Assembly: GCA_035771165.1 (NCBI GenBank) | Contig: JAWNZC010000419.1 | Coordinates: 4,986,890 to 5,050,889 of the forward strand | Origin: Paragorgia papillata | Taxonomy: Eukaryota > Cnidaria > Anthozoa > Scleralcyonacea > Coralliidae | Length of the DNA stretch: 64,000 bases | Direction of reading: 5' to 3' | Shown: piece by piece, positions 49,936-61,200 of the stretch | How the letters are laid out: every line of letters starts with the position of its first letter | Position numbering within the stretch: the first letter of the stretch is position 1 | The notes under the pieces: model-generated | What the model saw: only the letters and a program-made list of their open reading frames with translations | Told to the model about the DNA's origin: nothing | Databases searched by the model: none | Position numbers and translations under genes: made by a program

Positions 49936-50414
49936 GTGATACGAAAATTAGGTTTGTCTTATTTGAAAGAACATTTAAAATGACAGAGTAGCATCTTTTG
50001 CTGGGGTTTTGTCTTGTTTTCTTGCTTCGTTTCTGAGATATTTCTGTTTGTTTGATATGTAAATGCTGTCACATGTTGTGACGTGCATGTGCATAATGAG
50101 TTATCAGAGAAGGTTATGTATCTTTGCTATTATCTAATCATACTTACTTCGAAGGAAGCGTGTGGGTGTATTCCTAACACTACACCAAACAAGTAGAATT
50201 TGAAGTGGATTCCTTTGATAAAAGCAAAGATATATAACGTTTTCCGATAGCTCATTATGCACATGTACGTCACAACATGTGACATTTACATATCAAACTA
50301 ACTGAAATATCTACCAGAACGAAGTAAGAACACCAAAAACTGCAAAAGATGTTACTTTGTTGTTTTAAGTATTTTGTCTTTCAAATAAGACAAACTTAAT
50401 TTTTTTGTCGTATA
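49936..50414. mobile_element. Palindromic MITE, family III, uninterrupted copy
   Basis: Inverted arms aattaggtttgtcttatttgaaaga / tctttcaaataagacaaactt extend inward through tgtcacatgttgtgac and gcataatga. The nearly 480-bp element can fold along most of its length. Confidence 0.8.
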
Positions 50415-50743
50415 CAAGTTAACAACAGAATACTGAGCTTTTTTATCAGAGAAAAAAGTAATGGAACTCTGATGAAAAGCTCCTTTTGAAAACGTCAGAT
50501 TTTTGGCAATTTACCACCTTTTCCTTTTAACAAATGTACAAGTAGGTCAATACGATAATAGGAAATTTGGGACACAGCGTTAGGTTATGGGTTGTAAATA
50601 CCAAAAATAGAAAAATGACGACAGTTCTCACACATAAAGTTCCTTAGTAATGGCAAATTTGGGGTTTATTTTAATATTTTCCAAACAATAGTTGCTCAAT
50701 CCAGTCTTCTTTTGGTGGTCAATGGTTCCTTTGTAAAGAATAC

Positions 50744-50860
50744 CTGCACAGTATACTCCACTTCCAGTAAAACCAGAGTTGCATTGGCAAGCATAGGAGC
50801 CTGCGTTATCAAAACACGTTGCATCAGAATGACAAGGACTTCCAGAGCACTCGTTGATAT
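50744..50860 (-). CDS. cbEGF exon
   Basis: This 117-nt phase 1-1 exon encodes a cbEGF domain: it opens DINECSGSPC, has a CFDNAGSYAC core and ends GSGVYCAG. All six cysteines are present. The acceptor is CATAG and the donor is CAG|GTATTC. It differs clearly from the amplified array exons, so it belongs to the single-copy part of the gene. It lies 1.2 kb upstream, in transcription order, of the next EGF exon. Confidence 0.82.
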
Positions 50861-51099
50861 CTATGAAGGGAAAATTTCATTCTTGAAACTTAAAAATTGC
50901 CAAAATTGCATATTAATGACTATATTAAATTAATTTTCACTTTGTGATGGTAATTAGATGGTTCGTAATAATTCGTTAAAATCATTTTAAAGACTATTAA
51001 TAATTTATAAAACAAAAACAAAAAAAATGTTTAATGAGTTTCTTTATAGAATATTTTAACAAAAGGTCCGCTATGCGTACATGTATCTGCGCCAAACCC

Positions 51100-51240
51100 A
51101 CCACTGTGAGAATCTTGTCAAGATCTTGTAAGATCTTGTGTGATCTTGTAAGATCTTAAGAAAAATCTTATAAGATTTTTACACGTAGATCTTATAAGAT
51201 TTTAGCGAGATCTTATAAGATAATTAAAGAGAAAGTACAC
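51100..51240. repeat. Cluster of AGATCTTATAAGATCT-type palindromes
   Basis: At least six close variants of aagatcttgtaagatctt in ~130 bp. No other feature between 50861 and 51400. Confidence 0.7.
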
Positions 51241-51399
51241 GTTCTTTGACCAAAATAATTTTTTTATCATGACTCACAAAAACTGTGGTAGATCACACTC
51301 ACAAGTTTACTATAAGTCACGTTAAAAATACTTACCAATTTTATCAGCAATATCCCCTGTCTCCGAAATGTTTTAGTGCATAACTGCATGAAGGTATAT

Positions 51400-52460
51400 G
51401 CCAATACGGCTGTTGAGCCGGACACCGCGGGTCTAAAGACCCCTGAATCGTCTGTAGGTTTGTGCCATTTTGGAAACTTATACCGTTAGATAGAGCGTTA
51501 ATTCTGGACAACAAATATGAATTAGAAAAAATAGAATAGCAACGGAGAAAAATCGATTTGAACTGAGATGAGCGCCAAATATCAAATGGAAATTATCGGG
51601 TCAAACGCAATCAGTCATATTTAAAGTATCCCTGAATCGTCTGTAGGTTTGTGCCATTCACGAAACTTGTACAGTTAGATAGAGCGTTAAACACTCTACA
51701 ACATACGTGAATTAGAAAAAATCGTATAGAATAGAACCCCGAAAAAGCATAGTGTTTTTAGTCAAAAACTTTGTCGGAAATATAGAATTTAAACGGCTAG
51801 CAGCCGTAATGGGAATTTGGGATATATCTTCATTGCAGTTGAGCCACCGGATACCGCCGGCGTGTTTAAAGTATACCCCTGAATCGTCTGTAGGTTTGCC
51901 ATTCACGAAACTTCTACAGTTAGATAGAGCGTTAAATTCTATACAACATATGTGAATTAGAAAACATGTATAGAATAGCAACGGAGAAAAGGCTATTTGA
52001 ACTGACATGAGCGCAAATATCAAATTGCATTATTACGCTATTTACTTGGCGTACGGTCAAACGCGGTCATATTTAAAGTATATCTCTGAATCGTCTGTAG
52101 GTTTGTGCCATTTGGGAAACTTGCACGGTTAGATAGAGCGTTAAATTCTGTTCAACGTATGTGAATTAGAACAAATCGTATAGAATAGCAACGGAAAAAG
52201 ATCTATTTGAACTGAGATGAGCGCAAACTTATCAAATTGCATTATTATGCATCACTTGGCGTACGGTCAAACGCAATCATTTTAAAGTATCCCTGAATCG
52301 TCTGTAGGTTTGTGCCATTAACGAAACTCGTACAGTTAGATAGAACGTTAAATTATGTACAAGATATGTGAATTTGAAACAATCGTATAGAATAGAACCC
52401 TGAAAATCGTAGTATTTTAATCCAAAACTTTGTCGCTTCGGAGGACTTCGTGATATGGCG
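51400..52460 (-). repeat. ~205-bp tandem repeat with exon-like core
   Basis: Five copies of the core cctgaatcgtctgtaggttt occur at 51441, 51631, 51876-51891, 52085 and 52291 (spacing about 190 to 250 bp). On the minus strand each core follows a ttgtacag-type acceptor and reads NALSNxxSFxNGTNLQTIQG, except the third, which has lost 2 nt. The copy nearest 51.44 kb is followed by a good donor (ATTG|GTAAGTATT) at about 51330. This could be an amplified exon of the EGF gene or a satellite; no domain is recognised. Confidence 0.6.
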
Positions 52461-52729
52461 AACGAAATATTTGTAAACACGATCGGATTAAAAATACTCG
52501 TTTCCATCGTTCAAACTGACAAGCTCGTAGGTTGACGCCAAAAAATTCTGAGCTTCGATTGTCCCCGATCATGCCCGATTCACTTGTCGCGCATTGTTTA
52601 CAGCTACACAAAAAAGTTAACACACACACACATACATACATACATACACACAACACGATAGCAATATATCTGCTGCGCAGATACAAAAAATCATTAATTA
52701 TTCATGAGAAAAAGACAAACCTAATAGTA

Positions 52730-52917
52730 CCATAGACGTAATTTAAAATGCCTGCCAGATTAGAATGCTTTAATGTGCGTATAAATTAGCCCTTACAACC
52801 TCGTTTTAAAGTAAAATTTATTTTGAATTTCCCACATGAAAACGAGTTCATAAGGGCTAATCAATATGCATATAAAATAATTATAATTCAGCAGCCATTT
52901 TTGAATAAGGTCTATGT
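52730..52917. mobile_element. MITE, family I, second copy
   Basis: Ends catagac / gtctatg enclose aaatgcctgcc and the matching cagcagccattt; the inner part matches 4155-4334 (gcgtataaattagcccttac, cacatgaaaacgagtt). It directly follows a dispersed-repeat piece at 52690. Confidence 0.7.
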
Positions 52918-53536
52918 CGGTGGTTTTATACCTGATAAACCTTATTGACATCAGAAAGAATACAAGTGGACATACAAATGAACGTGGAATTTTATATAAA
53001 ATTGTCATACTTACTTGAAATTAAATAAATCAAAGTAACAACCAATGACGCAACGTTTTTAAGCTGATAAAAAACTGCTGCTCATGTTTTAAATATTACC
53101 TTAAGACACGCTTGCCCTTTTCTAACTTTACGGCTCACACAACGTTAATCTTCAAAATTCTCACGTTAATTAACTCAAAAATTGTTTGTTTTAAAAACCG
53201 TTTCAAAACCTCATTAATAATTCATGAGGAAAACACAAAGGAAGTCAGTACCATGTCCGTGGTTTTATATCTGATAAAGAAACCTCCTGATTTGCATAAC
53301 CTTTGGCTTTGATTTTCTCTTAGAAAACGTTATTTTTCAAACTTACTACGCCAATGAACTTACCAAATGGGTCGTTTTTGAAGCTATTTAAAACATTCGC
53401 AGTAAAAACACTGCTGCTCATGTTTTAATTATTACTTAATAAATTTGCAGTTCATGTTTTATCAGGTGTAAAACAACTATCACCTTGTCTTTTTATACCT
53501 TAATAAAACACTCTTTCTCATCAGTTTTGGTTATAC

Positions 53537-53653
53537 CTGTACAGTTTGTTCCATTTCCTGTAAAACCTGTCTCACATTCGCACGAAAACGACCCCATTGT
53601 ATTTGTACAGTTTGCATTTACGTCACAAGCACTGGCCTCACATTCATCGACAT
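53537..53653 (-). CDS. cbEGF exon, most 5' in the window
   Basis: This 117-nt exon (39 codons, phase 1-1) encodes a calcium-binding EGF domain starting DVDEC, with six cysteines, a CTNTMGSFSC hydroxylation-type core and an ending GNGTNCTG. The minus-strand donor is CAG|GTATAACC and the acceptor is a TTTAG. Just upstream of the acceptor lies a run of 25 C (25 G on the plus strand, 53662-53686), which would serve as the polypyrimidine tract. It is the first recognisable exon of the gene here; nothing coding was recognised between it and the anomalous sequence starting near 55.25 kb. Confidence 0.82.
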
Positions 53654-53661
53654 CTAAATAT

Positions 53662-53686
53662 GGGGGGGGGGGGGGGGGGGGGGGGG
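53662..53686 (+). repeat. Poly-G run of 25
   Basis: Homopolymer just before the EGF exon acceptor. Its length is likely to be unreliable in the assembly. Confidence 0.85.
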
Positions 53687-54053
53687 AATGAAAATGAGGT
53701 GATGATAGGAAATTGGAAATATAGATAGGTTTTGTGGAAACACCGCGTCAAATGCTTATTTGCTAAGCTTTCGGTCTGTTGACTCAGGCTTTCATCAGAG
53801 CAATAACAATAAGCTGTTGGCTTACGTAATTTACTAGAAATACGTAAATGCAACAACCCCTCGCGTTCTTATATATTAGGGACTGGAAATAGCCACTGCC
53901 CTCTGACTCAAAATATAGTTTTAAATGAAGTAGAATATTTCAAATAGAAAACTGTTTAATTTAATATTTTAAAAAAGTAATGAAAAACAAAGGGAAAGCA
54001 ACGCAAAAAATTTCGGGCAGCATTCGAAAAAAAGATTTTCAATGAAAAAGTTG

Positions 54054-54132
54054 GATGTCGCTGCCTGGATTTGAACCAGACTATCTTCGCGTGACAACCA
54101 GTGACGTTACCACCTGCAATGGCTACTGAGGG
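54054..54132 (-). pseudogene. tRNA-like sequence (Asp-GTC-like), SINE head or pseudogene
   Basis: On the minus strand ctggttcaaatccagg forms a T-arm with a B-box, and ttgtcacgcgaag resembles the anticodon arm of tRNA-Asp(GTC). The D-arm region gtagccattgcaggtgg is A-box-like. Anticodon and acceptor stems pair poorly, so a working tRNA is unlikely. Confidence 0.5.
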
Positions 54133-54139
54133 AAGATAT

Positions 54140-55250
54140 TAAAAGTTCTGTAAAATTTCGTATTAAATCTCTTACAGTACGTTTTCTTTTTCTATGTTTA
54201 ACAAAACAGAATGCAGGCTGAAATTAATATTTAATACTTTTCTGCTGAAGTATTTTAAAAACATTTGCAATTTTTAGATTGCATTAAAAACAACTTAAAT
54301 CACTGGCTGCTTGTCAGTTGTCAGAGATATAGTCATGTTTTAATTAATCGGGGCATTTCGACAAAAACAATGTTTTATTCATCCCAAAATCTCAAATGTT
54401 TATAACTGTCTTCAGCTTTTGTACATTTTCACAGACCAAAAAATTACTTCTTTTCCTATCTTTTATTTCAAATTATAAACAAACTATATGGTATACGTAA
54501 GTCATGAGTAGTTTACCATAAAAAAGATATTTTATAAAAGAACATAAGACGACAGTCGGCAGCTAAAAGAAAAGAATACAACGGGCAAGCAAAAACATCC
54601 AACAAAAATAGAAAACATCATTATAAACAGTGACACGATATAAACACGGAAACTTAAACAGTGTTGCTACTGAGAGCGGCTGCTCTATGTTTTTACTTAA
54701 CTTTTCGGTCTTTCTCTTTGTCGGTTTTTCTTCAGTATTGTTTTTCCCCATTTCGAGTTGAAGAGTTACTTTAATTCAACACGTTGCTTTTCTTTATACG
54801 TAAAAGTTGATTTGTGTATGTTCTTTTGAAAGCGATATATTTTAACTTTTATATCTATTCGCAAAAGCTGCTTTCCCAAGTCTTATACATATATACATAT
54901 ATACATATCTCATATTGCAAAGATATGTATAATTTTTGTGGCCATGGCTGACCATCAGAGGGAGCCACCATGTCGACGTGATCTTCGGTGTCTTGGACCT
55001 CACTTATACGTCATACTCGACAGCTATCGTCAGATGTCGACATGTTCGCCATTCACCTGTATAGTCGAGCTAGGTCATTTCGCCATTCACCTGTATAGAC
55101 GATGCTCAGATCATTTCTTTTGTCTTTTCTTTATGATTCATATGAGTATTTTAAGTATAGGTTAGTTACCGAACCCGAGGTAACTACGTCAGTTATTTAC
55201 CGAGGGCCAAAAACTTACATAGTTACCGAGGTTGAAGTAATAAGCTAAAT
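54140..55250. other. Noncoding DNA before the anomalous tail
   Basis: No gene recognised. A direct repeat tcgccattcacctgtatag occurs twice (about 55048 and 55080), and gttaccgag-type motifs recur at about 55167-55235, just before base composition changes. Confidence 0.5.
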
Positions 55251-58200
55251 ATAACCTAACACTATCAATACATCCCCTTATCATATATAATAACACACCT
55301 CTTAATCATCTCAATTCCTAATTCTTACTAAAACCCATCTTAATACACACCACCCCCAACCTTGATCTAATCACACCAATCAACCCCAAATATCACCATT
55401 AAACCCTCTAAAAAACCACCATTATTTCCCCAATATCAATCATAAAATCTACTAATTTCTACAAACAAACAACTCCAAAATAATTCCCTCAATAAATTCC
55501 CACTTACCCCAATGTCATACACTTTACATTATATTATCCTACTCCTAAAAATCATTAATTTTAATCATTAAACACTACAATTCCTCCTTAACTATCCAAC
55601 ACTTCATTTTAAAAAATCAACTACAACTACTGTTACAAACTCTAATAACTTCTAAAAAAAAATCGTAAATAAATAACATTTCATCACCTAACAAATTAAA
55701 ATTAAATCCTATACCCAATACTATCTATAGATAATCTATACATTTAATAACACAAACATCTTCCTCCATTTTTCAACCTATCTCCCAAACATCTTTACTA
55801 ATGTTAACTCTCCTCACCTCAACTCCCATAAATCCCCCCTATACCACCTACTTTGACTAATCTATATCCTTAATATACATGTCCGTAAACACTATATAAT
55901 AACCTCAACCAAATAACCAATTACAACCCCTAATCTACACAAAAACACATCACCCCCCAAACACAATTAACCAAAATTACTTAAAAAATAAATCATCACA
56001 TACCCAACACCATAAATCATCAAAAACCATATCTCCATTAATCATTACCCCTACACCATTCCTTCCCCAAACCTCCTATCCCCCCCCCTCACAACAAACA
56101 AATCCTAAAATTACCAACATCATTAAATCATTCACATTAAAAACCCAAATATAATATAACAAAATCTCCAATTCACATACAAACTCTAAAAACATATATC
56201 CCACTTAACTTTCCCTAAAACCAAACCTCAATAAATACCCAAACCCACCCACAATTAATAATTAACAATTCACTACCCTAAAACAATCAATAACACTTAT
56301 TAAATCACCTCACCTACAATAACCACTCACCACAACCCAATTCAAATAAAATTCCCTTTCATCCTCTTACAACTATAACCAAACACTAATACTACCCCAC
56401 AACCCACTCCAATCACCTACCCAATCTAACACAACACCCATTAAATAATCAAACCCACACCACACCCCTATTTCCTTCATTACTATAAACCACAAACCCT
56501 CCCCCCACTTACCCAAATAAACATCCCTACACTCCCCCCCAAAAACTCCTATTCTTTCCACTACCCACCCAAACCATTAACCAACCAAAACAACTACCCC
56601 TAACCCCTCACCACCCCATCCTACCTCTAAAAACTTCACCAACCCCACCTACCCCAAACCTTAAACAATCTTTCCTATTCTCCCCCCCCCCATTCCCCCC
56701 TACCCCTCAATATCCTAAAATCCTTAAATTTCACCCTATCATACATACCACAAACACCCAACCCCCCTTCAACCACCCTCCCCCATCTTATCAATATCCA
56801 CCATCCCATCTTTTACTAATTCCCCATATACTATTCTTAATCCATACCATCCCAAAATCCCCTCCTATATAATCCCACCCCACCCCCCCCTTACAATTCC
56901 CTCATTAATACTCCCCACCCCTTATATAATACCCTCCCCAACCTCTATAACCCCCCCCCCAAACCACCACAACAAAACACCCTAATTTATATAACACACC
57001 CCCCAATTATATAACCCCCCACCCATCATAATAAATCCCCCCCCCTATCAAAATTTCTCCATCAACAATTATAACCACACCCCCACCAAACCTTAAACAC
57101 TCCACATCCAACCCAAAAACCCAATATTTTTAACCTATCATATAAATAACCCCCACAAACCACCCAACCCCACTTACCTCCACACCCCACAAAAAAACCA
57201 AACCCACAACTTCACAAACCCCCCCCAAACTCCCAACCCCCCATCTATCTTTATTCCCCAAACCAAAAACCCCCCCAACCTTCCTCACCACCTAAACAAA
57301 AACCAACCACACACCTTCCATTCTACCCATCCCAAACTATATCACTTTCATCCCCCAAACAACACCTACACCATTCTCAACAAAAAATCCAACTTCCAAA
57401 AACAAAAAATCTCAACCACAACATACCAAAAACACTACCCATCATTATAACTACCAAATTACCCAACCCTACCCTTACCACAACCAATAAAATACCCTTC
57501 TCACATACCTTTAACTTAATCAAACAACCATACACCTAACACATAATTAACCATTACTACTATAATCCTCCTCATTATCACCATACACCAACCTTCCCCA
57601 CCCTTCCCAAACCCCCAACCAAAACTAACCCATACCCTACCCTCCCCCCAAAATTCTAATACACCCCTACTACCATTAAAAAATCCATTACTACAAACTA
57701 TACACTACTTACCAACTAAACCACCACCATAAAATAACTATTTTAAACCTTCTTATATACCTTCTCCACCAATCACTACCATCAACTAACCTTTTCTCAC
57801 ACATACATACCATACTTTATTCTTAATCTTCATTCCACTATAACTATTACAAACCCCTCACCTATCACATCACAAAAAACACAAAACTATCAAAACAACC
57901 CCCACATTTCCCAAACAACCAAAAACAATCAAAAACCCACAAACCCACAAAACCCAACACAAAAAAAACCCAATACTCATATAAAAAAACCCCAACCCAA
58001 AAAAACCAAAACCATACACCACCCACCACCAAACCCAAAAAAAAAAAAACAAACCCCAACCTACCAACCATAAAAACCACAAACCACAATACCCCAAAAA
58101 CAAAAAAAAAACAAAAAAAATAAACACAATAATAACCCACCAAACAATAATCACCACAACATCAAAATACTCACCAATAACACAACAAAACCAAACACAC

Positions 58201-61200
58201 CCTAAACAACCCAACCCCCCCACCAAACTCCTCACACAAAAAACAAACAAAACCCCCCCCCAAACCCCCCACCCCTCACACCAACAAAAAAACAACCTAA
58301 CATACCAACAATAAAACCCACCCCACAAAACCCCACCATAACCCCCAACCCCAACAATACAAAACATCCACAAACCCCCCCCCTCTCCAATCTAACCAAC
58401 CCCCCAAAAAAACCAAAATAAAACATATCATCCCCATATCACCCAATCACACCCCCCCCCCCCCCCCAAACAAAACATCACCCCCCCCCCCCCCCATACA
58501 AAAACCAACCCCACCACCCAATCTCCAATTTAACCCCCCCCCCACCCCCCACCCCACCCCCCCCCCCCCCCCCCCCCCACACAACCCCCCACCAAAAAAA
58601 CCACAACAAACAAAACTCCAAACTATCCCCATACACCCAAATACCACCCCCCAACCCCCCTATCATCTCAATTTCAAAAAATCTACCAAAACACACAAAC
58701 TCCCCCCACAATCCACACCATATTACCCCCCCATCCAACAATTATCACAAACCAACCACTAAAAACAAAAACCACAAACAAAATCAATTCCTAAACCACA
58801 CTATCCCCCTCATACACAAAAAACCCCTCACCCCCACCCACCCCAACCTCCCCCCCTCACACACCCAATACAACCCACCAAATCCACCTCAAAACCAAAC
58901 TCCACCCCACCCCCACTCACACACCACACCACCCACCCCTAAACCAAACAAATTAACAAAAAATACTAAAATCAAACTTCCAACCCTCCAAAAAATAAAA
59001 CCCCCACTAACAAAACACCCCCATAAATACAACCTATAACCTAACCCCTATTCCCATCCATAAACCTCATCACCCCCCCCACCAATTCAAATAACCACAC
59101 CAACCACACTCCATCAAACAAAACCCAAAACAAACCCACCATACCAAAAAACACCCCAAATCTATCAACCCCATCAAACAAAAACTCCACCATAAAAAAC
59201 AAAAATCACACATAAACATAACACATAACAACAATAACACTAAACCAACAAACCACACAATAACAACATCAACAAAACCCAACTCAACATACAACCCCCA
59301 AAACCATACAACCTCCCAACACAAAAAACATACCCAACCCCAACCACCCAAAAAAACAACCATACATCCAAAACAATAACCAATTCAAATACCTCACCTC
59401 ACAACACAACACCCACCAACACCCAACAATACAAAAAACAACCCACAACCACAAACAACAAAATCCAAAAATAAATAACTCACACCCACCTCATTAACAC
59501 AACCCACACACCACATCCACCCCAACAAACAAACAATCATACAATAACTACACACCCCATCACCACAAAACCTCAATAAAACCCAAACAATACACACCCA
59601 CCCCACCCCATACCCACCCATACAAACAAACCACCCCACAAACAAACCATCCATAAACAAACCACCATCAACCCAAAAAAAACCACCAAACCCTACCCCA
59701 TAAAATCCCTTCATCTAACAACCAAAAAAAAATAAAAAACACCCACAAAACACCACCACCCAAACCAAACACACCACACCAAACCCCCCCCCACACATAC
59801 AAACCAATCACCCATTCCCAACACACCCCAACAACAAAAACACACCCCCCAACTCCAAACCAACCCCCCCCCACACCCAACCCCCACACACCCCACTACA
59901 CCCAATAATAAAATACAAACCCCCACAACACACCCCAACATAACAAAACAACCCCAAACACCACAAAACACCCCCCCAAAACCCCCCACCAAAACAAACA
60001 CACCCCCCCCCCCCCAAATCACCAACCCCACCCAACAAACATAAACAACAAACCCCAAAACAAACCCACCCCTACCCCCACCATCCCCCCCACCTCAACC
60101 CCCCCCAAAAACAACACCAAAACAACACCCTCCCAAAACCTAACAAAACCACCTCCCTTAATCACAAAACATAAAAATAAAACAACCATAACCCCCCCAC
60201 AACAAACCCACCAAAAAACCACCACCAAACACCCACTCAAACAAACACCCCCCAATCCTTAAACAAAACCAAATAACAAATCAACCCCCCCCCCTCCTAC
60301 AAACAACATACCACCCCCAACAAACCCAAAACACAACCCCCACCCACCTAACCACCCCCCCATAAACCCACCCCCAAAAACCACAACCTCACAAATCTAC
60401 CACACAAACAAAACAAACCCACAACCCCACACAAACTACTCCCCCAACCACAACCCCCCTCCCACAAACCAAACAAAAAACCCACCACAAATATACCACC
60501 CACAACACCAAATACCCCCCACCCAACAATCACCACAAAACACCAACAATACATAAACACCCAACCACACCCACCCACAACCCAAAAACCAACATACCCC
60601 ACCCCCCACAACACCCCCCCATCACCAAACACAAACCCACAAAAACAACCACCATAACCAAAACAAAACCCATCAAAAACTCAATACCCCCCATCACCCC
60701 ATCACAACAAAAAAAAACCAAAAAAACAAACAATTAAAACCCCAAAACCTACTTACTACCCCTACAAACAACCCAACCCCCCACCCCCACCACCAAACAC
60801 CATAACTACACAAACCCAACCCACAACAATCACCTCCATAAATCTAAAAACAACCAAAAACCAACATTACAAACAACCCCCCCCACTACCCCCACACCCA
60901 AAAACAACAAAATCAATTAAAAAATCCACCCCCACACATAACCCAACATAAAAAACAAACCACCACAAACACACCCACAAACCAAAACACCCCCCCCACC
61001 CTATACTACCCCAACAACCAAATAAACAAAACCAAATAAAAAACCACACACACAAAACACCAAAACAACAAACAACACACCAAAATAAAAAAACCCACAA
61101 TCTATCAAAATCAAACTCACCCCACACCCCCAACACACACATACAACCCCCAACACACAAAAATACAACCACACACACCCCCAACCCAAACAAACAAAAT

